Source: Ectocarpus siliculosus
Lineage: Eukaryota; Sar; Phaeophyceae; Ectocarpales; Ectocarpaceae
Length of the DNA: 64,000 nt
NCBI GenBank assembly: GCA_000310025.1
Contig: FN649727.1
Coordinates: forward strand, 164,980 to 228,979
Direction: 5' to 3'
Shown here one piece after another: positions 36,138 through 48,519 of this stretch. Position 1 is the first letter of the stretch; every line of letters starts with the position of its first letter. The notes beneath the pieces were generated by a model. That model was not told the DNA's origin, made no database searches, and saw only the letters and a program-made list of their open reading frames with translations. The position numbers were made by a program, and so were the translations under genes.

Positions 36138-37330
36138 TCATTGTGTAACAAAGCCCTTGGGTCGTTTTAATCTCGTCGGCTCCATGCTGATGGCGTCCGT
36201 TGTTTTGCCCAGAGTCTTGCTGTGCACCTCGCGGAACTCTCTTGCCGCCGAGTTGTACTTGTAAAATCCTGAAGCCTACGTGCGAATCGTGTGCAAAGAC
36301 GTTCAAAGGTCCGACAAGTTGATCAATCAACGAATGCAAGAGACGAGGTGCCGGCGCCGGCGTTGCGCGTCAGAAGACATGAGGAGGCCCGGCGCCAAAT
36401 GGATGCTCATGAAAGAAAAAAAGGATAGCCACGCCCCCTCGCCACCCATGAAAGATCGATGGACCCACCCAACTCAGGGTATGCTTGTGGTGGGCTCAAA
36501 ACAGTTCCGAATCCTACAGAAGTAGCTCGCGAATACTCCGCACAGATTCCCGACAACTCTGACGGACTTTTTCCCGATGAATGCGTACATACACTAGCAC
36601 GGATGGAAGGCTGCTCACGCCTGCTATGTCTCACACTCACCATGGTGGCATCCACATGTGGAGGACCAAGGCCAAAGACACGATCCGCGGAACCGTCGTC
36701 CTCCCCGCGGCATGCGTACAGCCCTTTGAACGAGAGGAGCTTGGTGTGGGCTAGCAAGACGATGAAGTTAGACGCCGGATGGGAGTCCAAAGCCTGGTGG
36801 GGAGTATAGCGGAGCATCAGTTAGTATGGAGCAGTAAGAGACCTCACACGCCCCCCCCCCATGATCAAACCCTTCACCTGCACCCATTGTCGTGTTTCCT
36901 TGGAAAGTTTTTTCAGTAGTTCCCCGTGGTTTGTACTGTTTAGTTCAAAAGGTTGTAAAAAATAATTTGGTCGGACGGGGCGTGCGTAGGTACCAAGACC
37001 AGCCAAGAACGGACGATTAACAAGGGGAACCACGCAATGGCGCACCACTTAAAGTACTTGCAAGATGTACGGCACGTCGGGGGAGGAGGAGTCAAAACGT
37101 CTGGAATCTCTCTTCACACCGGGTACGAGATAGCGCGCAGAAAAAAACGACACCCAGAGAGATAGAAAGATGTGTTTTCGTCGCGCCCTAAGGAGACCCC
37201 CGAGATCAACCCAAGTAATGCAGTCTACGTTGTATTGCCCACATGAAGCACAAGCTCCCATACCTCCAACGCTCGCGCCTTCCTCTCCTGGAGATGCCCC
37301 CCGGCCAGGCAAAGAAAATTGATGGCATTT
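36138..37330 (-). other. CKK domain spread over three exons
   Basis: The domain starts in the fifth exon (about 37370-37264), continues through 36793-36641 and ends in 36275-36138. The hydrophobic and aromatic pattern, the central GLGPP-type loop and the Y-K-Y-N-S stretch match the animal CKK consensus from memory. Together with the phase-0 junctions this gives firm support for the 3' half of the gene. Confidence 0.9.
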
Positions 37331-40300
37331 CTCACCAGCTTCCGGTTTGAGCGTCGTGACAGGCCTCGGACAGCGGGCGAGGCAACGCGCCCAGCACCCG
37401 GCGTCGGCAACTTTGCACCACCGCCACCGCCACTACCATTGCTGTCGCCGAGGACGCGGGTGCCCCCTCTGACGGAACCGTCATCGTTTCTTGGCACACT
37501 CGATGAACGGGGTCGCAAAACCGACATTCCTGGGGAAGTCTCTTTTCCTTTATTTCGCAACACCGATGCGTCGACCGCAGCAGACGCGTGGTGTGATGAA
37601 TGTGGTCGCCGCGGGTCGTTGTTCGAAAATTGGTAGTGTTGTTCTCGGTCAGCGCCGGGAGTTGTAGCAGCGACAGCAGCAGCGGTAGCAGCAGCTTCTT
37701 GTCTTCGCTGTTCCTCTCTTGCCGCGACTTGCCGTTCTTTCTGGCCTCGTCTCCGTTCCTATGTCCATAGCAATAACGCACAAAGGTTTCAAGACGAACG
37801 GAGGCCTCCTCGTTGCACGGCAACCCTTAGGTTTTTTCTGGCCTAACCACTCTGGTTTATATCATGTCTCGTACGTACGGCATCAGCTTGGTCGCAAACA
37901 AGTTATGGATCCCACTTACTTTTCGGGAGACCGATCAGAGCCAAGGCTGAAACATCCGTCGAACTTTTTCACACCAGTGCGCTTTCAGGCTGGGCTTGGT
38001 ATAAGTACGGAGGTGAACACTTGCGGCGAACTACACTCACCTCTGCCTGCACCAGTTTCCTCGCGCGCAGGGCTTCGAACCTCTCTTGACGTCGAACCTT
38101 GTCTTGCTCCCTACTCAAGGCTCCATCCAGCCGCTCCGCCCGGCCCCCAAAACCATCAACATCGACATCGAAGCTCACCGAAGGCGGGGTTGGCTCCCTC
38201 TTCGCAGGCCCGTAGCCCTCAAGGTGGGTCTCCTGCTGGCTCACAACTCGTCGCCAGGGGTTTTCGGCTGCGGTCGCCACGCCACGGGCGCCTTCTCGTT
38301 CGGTTGGTGGCGCTGGTGCCAGAACATCAAGAGTTGTCTCTTTGCCGACAACAGCGATGCCCTTTTTAGGCGCAGCGATGTCGGGTCGGATGGCCTTCAC
38401 TGAAGTGACTTCAGTGAGATGGCCCACGACTTCCGGTGGCCGGAATCCCCACGCCTTGACAGACTTTTCAGGGTGGGACGGTGATGCCACAGTTGTACCT
38501 TCTGCACGATCCCCGGGCACTTGCAAGTCACTCATCTGGCCGTTTTCAGCGGAAGGTGCTGACTTGTGGGGGGGCAGTTGTTGCGCTGGGGAGAAACTTG
38601 ACCGGGCCGGGGGGCTTGATGTGCGTCGCTGACAAAGGTGCTTTACTCTCTTGAACACCTCCGCACCTATCCGGGCTCTCCTGAGCCTTCTTTCTTCTTC
38701 CCGTGCCTGAGCGGCTTGCTCAATGATATCTCTCTGGCGTCGGACCTCCATCTGAAGCAACAACCGTGCTTTCGATCGGTGCCGCTGCGGAGAAGAAGAA
38801 GGAGAAGAAGAAGATGAAGAAGAAGGATTCCGACCAGTTTGTTGTGCCACTACCGCCGCCACCGCTCCCGCAGCATTTTCTGCGCTAGCAACTTCAGTTC
38901 CCGTCTCGTCGCCCTCATTAGGCTGTTGCCGTTGAGGGGTGTCCGGCTGCCCAAACCACACAAAGTCCTGGTTTTCCGAAGGGTTCCCTGTTCCACCCAA
39001 TACGTGTCCCTCCGCCGACCCTGCGCCACTTGTTACACCGGTCCCAACACGATCTAACCAATCCGCACCAGTGACGGGAGGCGGTGGTTCTACCGGCGCG
39101 GGTGCCATATCCGACGCGCCACCAGGCACGCTTTCCAAGCACAGCGCAGATACACCATCAGCCTGACTTTGGTGCGTTTCCGCCTTCGGTCGGCCCGAAT
39201 CGGCGGAAGCGAGGGTGGTGATGGGAACGCACCCAGCAACGGTGGTAGACTTACCTTTTGACCGCCCTCCTCCTCCTCCTGATCTTTCCGCTTCGCGGGC
39301 GTTTTCGTCATTTCTAGGCGGGTCTAGAGAAGCACAATTGCCGCTCCGGCTGCCCTTCTCGGTGTCACAACCGACTCGCGCCTCCCGCACGGTGGCAGCA
39401 CCTTCTTTGGGTGCCCTTCTAGGTCCTTTGCTCTTCTTCGCCTGACGGCGGGCTCGACGTTGTCCGTTCGTTCCATCACTAGGTGTCACCGGTTTATTCG
39501 GAGCGGCGCTAGCGCGGTCGGAGTGATCGTCGCCGTTCTCGTCAGTAACGACCCCAGCTGCACCACCGCCTGCTGGTGTACCCGACAAGTCGGGGTCCTG
39601 CCTATCTTCCTCTAAATTCCTATCGTCGTGTTGTTGTACGATCGTTTGTTCTTCTGTCCATGCCTCTCTCGGACGCGAAGGCACAGTAGTGGTGGCCGGA
39701 GGCGGAGGCGGCGACTCACTCCCCCTCATATCGCCACGGAAACCCGTCAGCCGTCCTTCACGGTGGTCGCCGGGAGTACGGCGGGCATCTGAAGAAGTCA
39801 ATCCCAAATTCCGACCGGCTCGCGGGGCGCGAAGTCCTGACCGGAGTCCCTCTGACGGCGGTGTCGTTTTCTCCGATTTGGTGATGTGTGACGCAACATC
39901 GGCGGCCTCACAGACACCGAGGTTTTGGCGATCACTGTCGCTTGTTGCGGCGAAAGCGGTTCTCTTTTCGTCACTTGTTGGAGGCGACCGCCTGCCGGTT
40001 GGCCGGAGGAGTTGTGGAGAAACAGGAGGAGGAGAAAAGGGCGTGACCGGGTCGGAGCGAATATCCATGCCTACTGGACCACTCTCCGTTCCCCGCAATT
40101 CTTTTGTGTCGGCTTCCACTGCAACCGATGCCGTGGTACCCGCTCCGTCTGAATTTTTCTCTGACGACGACGCCATCATGTCTAACTCGTCGGTGGCTGG
40201 CGAAGTGGTCGCTCGGTGGTCGTAGACCTGATTCGCCGACCGTGATAGCTGGTGGAATGATTTAGTCTCGGGTGCCAGGTACTCGTCGGGCTCTGTCCTG

Positions 40301-43274
40301 TCTTGAATGACCCCGTGTGTCCGATAGACGCTGTAGGCGCGCCTGCTGTACTCCGCCAGCCCCTCGCCTTCGATCGACCGAAGGAGGGCACTGGACGACG
40401 ACGACGATGAAAATTAAGGAGCAGGGGGGAGAAGAGGATTCAATGCGCATCATCAGCACGGTACTAGCACACCGCCGCTACACAATGTACTTTCGATCAT
40501 GCCCTTGTGAGGTAGGTACCAAACGCGTTGTCTTACCGGTGCAGGGGGTCGTCGCGGACCGTCGTGGTGCCGGGACGACTCGGCAGGCAGACGCCTTTAT
40601 CAATACTTCTGTCTCTAGGACGCTTGGCCGTTTCGTTGTGTGCGTTCCCGGTCGAAGGCAGTGAGACTTCTTGTTCTCTCTTCGAGGCTGTCGCAGGGGT
40701 CTCTCTCGCTGTCGCAACGCCTAGGCCACGGCTACGTCCGCTGTCGACAGGGAGAATAGTGTCATCCTCCTCGGACCAACGTCGTCGTCGGTCCTCCTCC
40801 CTCTGCGATCTCCGCAAAGAGAGAGGTGGAGAAACGTCCGTTGCCGGAGGACGAAGGTTCCGTCGGCCGGCCGACGAATCGCGAGAGGTCGAGATTACAT
40901 TCCCGTCGTCGGCTGCTCGTCGGTCGTCGAGCCCAGCTTCGAGCGAGATTGAGTGCAACATGTCCGGTGTTACTCCTTCAGCGACATTCCCAGCCACATC
41001 TTCACGGTGTGGGTTTAGAGCTCCTGCGCCACCACCGCCAGGGGGTGATGTTTCGGCAAGAAGGTTGGATCGCTCCGAGATTTCGTCAGGTTGCTCCAGA
41101 TGACGGTAGCTGTGCACGCTTCGTTGAAACAATCGTCCCCCCGTGGATGGATTGTTTCTTTTGTCTACGTTCTCAAGCCCACTTGCCCCATCGGTTGATC
41201 CAAACATGCCAATCGATATAGGCGCGGAGGGAGCCAGGTGCTGTTGTTGCGATGGTTTTCGTAGCGCCTTTCGGAGAGCCTCTACCTCTTGCCGCTTTAT
41301 TTTGATGGCCGCAGCTTTCTCGGCCTTCCGCAAAGCCGTGACTGCCGATGCGAGGAGGAACGTTCAGGTTGTCGTGAACAGCAAGGCGCGACAGATTGGA
41401 CTTTGATGGATCAGCGGGGATACGAGAGAGGTACAGCGCTAGAACACCGGTCTTGCAGCTCGTGAAGTAAAGTAGGTATCACACCTTTCTACATGACCAT
41501 GCCGATGAATTTTCGCTGTTTGAGTGGTCTAGCATACCTGACATGCCAAATGCTCTTGCAACGGCATGCCTGGAGTGCAGCGGAGTACCTCAAAGATGAC
41601 ACGTATCCCATCGACGACACCCTTGTACTCTCATTCAATAGATCATCACTCATATGGCCACAACTGCTGTGTATCCAAGCTAAACCTACCGCTGTCTTCC
41701 AGCATGCGCCTCGCAGCCAAGTCCACCTCGTGCTGTTCTGCTCCCCTCCCTTTCGCTCTCATCACCACCGATAGACCCACCAATTCCTTCTTCAACGCGC
41801 CATCCTCCTGCGACCGGCCGCTGCTTCTCCAGATTTCCCCCAACGCCGACAGGAGATGCAGCTGGAGACCCCTACTCTCGAATTGAAAAGTTCGACAGAA
41901 GAGATGGACACAGCAAGGGTATGGGGTGGTTCGGATATCGGCTTGCCGTTGAATGGCGCGACACGGGGACACTATCTGTCTACGTGAGAGTGTTCTATCC
42001 GCCTTGCATGACGTGCGTACTTTGTTTTGTTGTAGGAAGTAGTTGAATCGGCTTCCTTTATAGTCGTGTATGCAGTTCTCACACCTCCAGCATACAGACT
42101 GGGGTGCCCGGTGGGTGAAAACAAAAAAACCAACACTGAAAACTCTCTCCGGTTTAGTGCGATTCTGTCGCAAGTGGTACTCCTGCCGTACGTAGTCGAG
42201 AGACAAGCTGTGTTTCGTGGTTCTCAATTTCCAAATTAGGAGGGCACGGGGTCAATGTACTTCCTTGTAATTTCTGCGAGCATAGCATATTTCATTTCTG
42301 CCCTACAGCAGTAATGGAATATCCTCGTGCATTACTTTTATTTGCGTTTCGCACCTCGTTTTACGACCAGTGAACTTCGCGTCTTTGCCTCTGTGGAGCA
42401 AGTACTTGACAGACAAAGGGTATTTCTCGTGAATAACAACAAACAACAACACACCCAATTTGCGAAGAGTGCGGCTCGTGTTGCCGTAGTGCAGAGATTG
42501 AGGGCATGTTCACAGCACTGAGGTCGAAGATCTACAGACACACTGTAGGGTGCGTGTACATCAAACGTCCCCATTTTGCGGGAACAGTTACCTGACAGTA
42601 GTGAATTTCACGATGTACGACCCGCGCAACTTCATTGCAGGCCGTGGCCACGGGTCAAATACTAGAAAGTCGCACCCACACGACCCTCCCTCCTCCACCG
42701 CTGGCAGAGGAACAGAGCACACCACTAAGCTCTCCCCACCAGAACTGACGAGAAAACACCACTTCTCGCGGTTGCAAGACTCCAGAGCGGCGTTCTTGAG
42801 GGCGTGTATCTGTCGCAGCAAGAGAGTCTCGTCTTTTTCCGCCTCGGCATTTCGCGACACCCGTATCTCCCGTCCGATGCACGTTAAGCGGTTCCCGAAG
42901 ATCCCCCGAACCTTGGCCAGAAGGTCAGAGACAGGAGCTGTTGCGAGGTCTCTTCGTTTGGATCTAACAGTCCCGGCAAGGGCTGCAGCAAGCCGTCCCC
43001 CGAGCTCAGCGGCACTCCCCATGATGGTTTCGACATCACCGGCAGATATCGCAATCCCGGTGGTAGGCCCAGTACGGCCCAGTAGTATACCACCATCGAC
43101 GACGTCATCGACCGTTGCGTTTCGAGCTATGGGGTAGTGCGATATGAACCGATCTGCGAAGCTCAGACAACATAGCGTTGAGGATGATGCCGGGAGATCG
43201 CCGCGAGGTGGGAAAGTGCCCAAGGTGTCAGGTGCAGTCGCCGACACAACCTTGTCGAACACGGACGAAAACAT
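36138..43274 (-). CDS. CKK-domain (CAMSAP/Patronin-like) microtubule protein, 7 exons, about 1601 residues
   Basis: Exons right to left are 43274-42592, 41871-41690, 41341-40537, 40390-38041, 37758-37264, 36793-36641 and 36275-36138. All six junctions keep phase, and the sum is 4806 nt. The last three exons encode a full CKK domain, which binds microtubule minus ends in CAMSAP/Patronin: SNRKLVRNAINFLCLAGG, then NFIVLL...FKGLYAC, then FGLGPP, then GFYKYNSAAREF, SKTLGKTTDAISM and the stop at 36138-36140. Just before it is a charged segment rich in Arg, Gln and Glu, likely a coiled coil. The 783-codon exon and the exon before it are Ser/Pro/Gly-rich and probably disordered, with a helical patch (RRQRDIIEQAAQAREEE). 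The first exon encodes a folded-looking domain ending in FLVFDPWPRPAMKL and GSYIVKF. It is not the calponin-homology domain of animal CAMSAPs, and I do not recognise it. ATG at 43272-43274 is taken as the start. Confidence 0.9.
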
Positions 43275-43780
43275 GGATGGAAGCTTCGCTCCGGTCCGTC
43301 CTGTGCAACTGAATGGCCCCGAACCCGTTTGCCGCTTCGCCTATGACGGACAGCCGTATCGATGTCGGCAAGCGACCATAGCTCTAAAAGCTTCACCTCG
43401 TACCTCGGAGCACGACAGCTATGCCGCTGCAGACGACGAATTATATTATTTATTCGTATGTACGTCCCTCTGCCTTTGTCCACCTGCAAAGCAACAAACG
43501 CCGGCTACCAGCAGATACGCTCGGCTCCGTGTGACGAAGAGACGTAACCAGTACCTCCACTGCCACTGACCAAGGAGAGACCTAGCCGCCTTAGAATCCG
43601 ATTGCTGATGGGATCGCGGTGTGATCCTTGCCGGTCGGATCTAAAAGGGTTCCGGTGGCTCCGTGGATGCATGGGCGGGGGTGTTTAATTACGCCGCATC
43701 CTCCCCCAGCTGCGGCTGTGGGCTGTGAGCACCACCAACACTTCACCACTCACCACAGGAGATGCGCAGGTCTCGTGCAG

Positions 43781-43927
43781 GCTATGGAGAAAACCAGGGG
43801 ATGGGAACGGCTAGGCGAGCTGTCGCGAATGCTTCAAACGTTCCGACGCATGTACGTCCATCGAGAAGCCGAGGACAACCACCCAGCTTTCCTGCACTGG
43901 AGACAAGAGCTTGTCGACTTTTTGAAG
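43781..43927 (+). CDS. Isolated exon on the + strand, unknown protein
   Basis: After a cgtgcag acceptor this 49-codon frame encodes a clearly protein-like helical stretch (EKTRGWERLGELSRMLQTFR, then HWRQELVDFLK) and ends at AAG|GTGGTG in phase 0. It sits between two minus-strand genes. If it is the first coding exon of the + gene at 45-48.5 kb, that gene's intron would contain the small minus-strand gene at 44.2-44.7 kb. No in-phase junction to the next candidate exon could be shown. Confidence 0.35.
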
Positions 43928-44193
43928 GTGGTGTACGGCGTCCCGCGCGGGACGCATGAGAGGCATATGTTTACCGTTGTTGGGTTTGGCTCTCTAACGC
44001 GTGCAGATGGGTGCTGTTCTTGCTAACCACGCAAATTCGTTCCCCGCAACATTTGTCGTCGAAAACAAATTGATCTGCAAGTCATACGTGCTGCTGAACA
44101 CACAGCATATCTAGACTAAAGCTAAGTTCTGTACAACACGCTCCAACAACACATTATCATTGCGGGCGGCATCCGGTGCCGATTCGACAGGGA

Positions 44194-44684
44194 TTACTGC
44201 TGAGCTGCGAGGTCGGCACACGAGAGGATAGGGACTGGATTCACTTCATCTTCGAGGGGCCTTTTGCGACGGTGTTGGGCCACAGCTGTTGCGACTGGTG
44301 CGCTTTCTGTTGAAAGATCTTTTGTGTTTGTTGTATCATATGCTGACAAGCCCAAACATGCGTTGATGCTGGAGAAGTCGACTTGGACTATGGTTGTAAG
44401 AGTAGATTCCAGTGGAGGAGGAGGAGGTGCACACGAGTCACTAATTGGCGGTCCTTCGCCCTGTAAGTAGCACTGTGGTGGCTTCAGGTCGAAAGTATAC
44501 ACGCTGGTTGTACACAGGATAAAGGTCACCTGATTGGGTCTACTAATACCACCACCGCCACCCTGCTGCTTCTGCTGCCCCTGCTGCTGCTGTAGATACC
44601 GAATGGGGAATAACCGCCGCAACACGTCCATCGCGACAACGGCCGCAGGCACAAAGCGCGATGGATCGTTTGTCCCAAGTTTAC
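44194..44684 (-). CDS. Small Gln/Pro-rich protein, two-exon model
   Basis: Exon 2 (44460-44194, stop at 44194-44196) follows a ttacag acceptor and encodes 88 residues. Exon 1 ends at 44530 (donor GTGACC, phase 0) and starts at ATG 44629-44631, or at an acceptor near 44684 if an earlier exon exists. The sequence is GTNDPSRFVPAAVVAMDVL before the Met, then a Gln/Gly-rich stretch encoded by CAG-type repeats, a Pro run, and an Arg/Lys patch (HRRKRPLEDE) that could be a nuclear signal. No family is recognised. Confidence 0.33.
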
Positions 44685-45046
44685 CTGATTTTTTCTCTAC
44701 GGTGATATGTATACGGTTTCATTCATATATGCAGGTCGTCATCAGATGCTTTCGGATGCGGGTTGATGCCGGAAGTCATACAGGCGCTCCTCCAGGTGAG
44801 CTCTCATCGGGTGGACTCGCCCAAAATAACCCATTTGATGGTAACATGGGGTTGAGGTTTACCAAGCGTTCGGCACAACGCTTACCTTACTTCTAGATGT
44901 ACATCCAAGGCAGAGCTACTATGCTCATTTATGGGTCCTCTGACCGCATAGACTTCATATTATAGCTGCTTGGGCACGGATAGACTTCGACTGCGTAGAT
45001 ACTGAATATCCCTCCTTCCGTGCATGTACAACCGCACACGCCGAGG

Positions 45047-45330
45047 TTTGATGGGGTGGGTAGTACCAAGTCCGTCGGCCACGCGCTTGATTGCATCACC
45101 GTTGTCGCTTACTTTGCCTGCCTGGTGAAGCAGGTTCAGTCAGAGCTACCTGTGTGCACCCCGGTGGTTGTCCATGTCCTTCTCCATCGCCTGGCCGTCG
45201 TCCGTCCCGTCAAGGAGGCGAGTTGTAGATGGGTCATCAATTTAGTGCCTTATGTGGGGTGGGCGGTAGATGTTAAGGCCAGAATTTGTGTGAGGGTGGT
45301 GAAAGCTGTGAGAAACTGGAGACAAAAATG
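45047..45330 (+). CDS. Possible exon upstream of the F-box gene
   Basis: An open + frame after a ccgag acceptor-like site encodes a hydrophobic helical stretch (GHALDCITVVAYFACLVKQ, then VVVHVLLHRLAVV). The 3' end is unclear because several GT sites are possible. It may precede the exon at 45622-45886. The evidence is composition only. Confidence 0.25.
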
Positions 45331-45621
45331 ACGGCTTCCTCAAGGGAGCGCTGTGTGTGTATATATGAAAGTGCATCGAGCTCCACGTTGGGTTGAAGTC
45401 GGGACTGCCATGGTGAACGCATCGGATCGACTCCCCCTCAAGCTGCACGTTAGCGTAGAGTCCCTTCTTGTTTTCTTGCCCAACTCGCGAATGAATAAGT
45501 CTCCCAAATTTGAGCGTGTCATGCAGTTGTCACCTTGTTTGCATCCCCGCACGCTCCTCCCTCACACTTGCTCTTTCCTGTGCCTTGTCGCTGCAACCGA
45601 CTACAATACCCGCACCGTCAG

Positions 45622-45886
45622 ACGAACGGACCATTTTTGGCGCTTGTGTCTGGTCTACAAGGCGCTCTCGATGCTTGTCCTGCCATGCCTACCTTGACCC
45701 TGGAGACGTCAATCGAAGACTGCCTCCGACGGCCCTCTCCTGGTGCCGCGGTTTGGGCTTTCGGCAGCACGCGCATGTTTGTCAGTGGGGTCCTGTCGTT
45801 GGTGTCATCGTCCCCTCGGTCTTTGTGCCAGGCGGTGGTCTCAGTGCTGGTGCGGTTTGTGGCCGGCGATGGGTGCGACACCCTCG
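45622..45886 (+). CDS. Probable exon joined to the F-box gene
   Basis: The frame opens after a cag acceptor in phase 0 and ends at ACCCTCG|GTAAGT in phase 1. It encodes about 88 residues, mainly hydrophobic helices (FLALVSGLQGALDACP, then LCQAVVSVLVRFVAG). A phase-1 acceptor (ccgtag at 46215-46220) opens the large F-box exon in frame, so the two join cleanly. This makes an upstream extension of the F-box protein likely. A nearer acceptor at 46180 leads to an early stop instead. Confidence 0.42.
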
Positions 45887-46220
45887 GTAAGTGTACGGCA
45901 GACTTCCCTAGGGTAGATAGAGACACTTGTGCTTACTCATATTGCGCGTGGGAGGTGCCACGGAGATACTTTCAAGTCAAGACCCATAAGCTCAGGTTTG
46001 TCGCGTTATGGTCGAGTACTGCTACTTGTGAGCGGTGACATTAGTAGTTTCAGTGTGAAGGGCGCTTCAGTTTCCGATACTTGAGCGTTGTGATAACTGC
46101 ACTCTGTCATCGAAGGGATTGCACCCGCTCCCGCATGTTGCTCCTTGGCCGAGGGCATCTTGTGTCCTCTCGGTGTCAGGCAGCCATGCAGACGCTGCTG
46201 CCGTAAAATTCCCTCCGTAG

Positions 46221-48519
46221 AGCTATCTTGCTGCCCAAACAGTACGATGCCCAAACAGTATGATGCCCCATATGGTACGATGTGCCGTCCACCTTACTCA
46301 GATGAGGCATTCGCGACATCGCCTCACTCATTTCTTTGGATTTTCCCCACACCTGAAGACGACTCGCTGGCGCTGGACGCGGAAGGCGAGGAGACGCAAG
46401 ACCGGCGACGACGCTCGAGATGCCTTTCGTGCTCCACTGCTCTGTCGGACAACGCAGCGGGTACCGATGCCTCGGAGACGGAGAGGGCGCGACCACAATG
46501 CTGCAACGCGCAAGAGAAGAGGGACCTAGTGCTGGAGAGCATGCTGCGATGGGCGGTGGATGTTCATTTCAGGCAGTGTTCTCGGCTACTTCAGGCGTCG
46601 GTGAATCGAGCCGTGTGTCACGGCGTTCGGCAGGCGCTCGTGGCCGCGGAACTGTCAAGGAGACAGGCGTCTCCTCCGTCTTTTCCACTCGGGTGTCGGC
46701 TGCTGCTGTCCTTCGTTGGTGGGCTTGCGGGGGACGGCGGTGCTCAGATTGCCGGTTTTCTTCGGGAACGGTGCGGGGCCGAAATGCGGCGGTTTCTCAC
46801 TCGGGGTCGGTGGCGGCCCCCATCGGGAACAGCTAGAGGAAGGAGACATGCCGATGCTTGGACGGCCACGGGCAGGGGGGTGGCACGACGGCAACCGGAG
46901 TTACCCATGCTGGACGCCTACGTGGGCCACCTCTGCCTGTGCCGACATGTCAGCGACCCCTTGTCGGCGACGCATTTGGTGTGGCTGGCTCGGCAAGCTC
47001 TTGCTGTGCTCCGCATGCTGGACATGCCGGAAGAAGGTGCGCCAGGAACGACCGCGGCACCCGAACGGCGACAAAACTCGAACTTCGAGGCTGTTCTGGC
47101 GTCTCTCTCGCACGCTCTCGCCTTGCTGCTGACGCGGCCGAAACGGGGCGGTGTTTGCAGCTCTATCGTGCCTGAAACTGTGGGCAATTTGCTCGAGATC
47201 GTTTTCGACAGCGACCCCCGCCCGTTGTCGTGTGTGCCGCGGCCCCTGGCGGAGGCAGCCATCGACGTGCTCAAAGAGGCGGGCCATCTTCAGCTCGCCC
47301 GATCGGACGAGCTCCTAAGACTGCCATGGGGTTCGCGTCGAGGAGAACCGAACGCGGCGGGTCGCCGCGAAGAGTCAAAGCTAGGACCAGTCGCCGCTAC
47401 CGTTACCGAAGAAGGCGCTTCTTTTGCGAGTGGCATCGATTTTCAGCGGGCGAGTCTCGCCTTTCGAAATAGTTGGTCCCTCGCAGCCGCAGGGGTCGAC
47501 ATGCAGCTTCCCTCGACAAACCACTCAGGCCGAAGCCGGAGGGGGGACGGCGGAGGGGATTCCTCAGACAACACCGATAGCAGCGACGACGACGACGACT
47601 CGGCTGATGGAGACGTAGACGGCGCCAGAGCAATCGCGGGAAACGGCTGGGGCCGCGTGCCGGACGAGGTGACCCTGCGCGTATTTTCGTTCATGACGCC
47701 GAAGCGAGTCTGCCGTCTCGCTTGCGTGGATCGCGCTTGGAGAGAGCTGCTCACCGTGTCCGGTGTGTGGAGGCCCTTCTTCGAGGCACGCTGGCCCTTA
47801 ACGGCGATTGGAAGCGACCTGGATCTGGTGGGAGTGTCGGACAGGCTCTTGGCCGAAGGTTTGGGCTCGGCGAGGAAGAATGCGAAGCGTAGGAGAAGGC
47901 ACGGGAAGATCGGCGTTGTTCACTGGCGAACCTCTGAGGTATGTACTAAGACAGGTTTTTATTGCCGTAGTCATGATCGTGAAAACCTGCTGTGCCGTTT
48001 TTGATACGATTCTACTGTTGCTGTCGTTTTGGCTACGAATGGTCGCAACTTGTTGTCGGCTATCGTCGAGCATCATCACAACGACACTCCGTATTTGTCA
48101 TTGCCGGCTGGGCGTTTTTCCTGCTCCTGTGGAACACCCAATATTGGGCTGACGGCACGGTAGCGCACCACCAGACAGATGTCTCAATGGATTCTCGGTG
48201 CTTGCCATTGTGCTTTTTTTCTCGAAGCGCACGATGTGTCAAACCATAGCTTGTATAATTTTGCGCTGCTCGATACTTAACTCAGTTGGTGATGGCACAA
48301 TTTCGCAAACCCCATTTGGACCAACAGGATACCAGCGGGCAGCAGCAGCCTCTGCTAGAGCGAGATTGGATGGCGCTGTACCGAGATCGGCATAGGGCCG
48401 AAAGGGCGGCAAGAGGAAGGTTCGCCGCTAAGACCGAGTTTCCGTGGCTCGTGTGTCCATTCCTGGGGTGCGTGTCCTCGCTCAAGTCCGAGTTTGCCGT
48501 GAAGGTGCGAAGAGGTTGA
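46221..48519 (+). CDS. F-box protein (substrate receptor of an SCF ubiquitin ligase)
   Basis: The large exon (46221-47938) and a second exon (48286-48519, after an actcag acceptor) join in phase 0 and end at TGA 48517-48519. Counting from ATG 46247, the product is about 641 residues. A standard F-box lies near residues 470-518 (RVPDEVTLRVFSFM, then RLACVDRAWRELL and WRPFFEARWP), which should bind Skp1. The N-terminal 350 residues are helical and rich in Leu, Ala and Arg, without a named repeat; an acidic Asp/Ser run precedes the F-box. The second exon has DWMALYRDRHRAER, then CPFLGCVSSLKSEF, which looks like the first half of a C2H2 zinc finger. The donor-like AAG|GTGCGA just before the stop leaves open a further exon. 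The start may lie in the exon at 45622. Confidence 0.8.
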
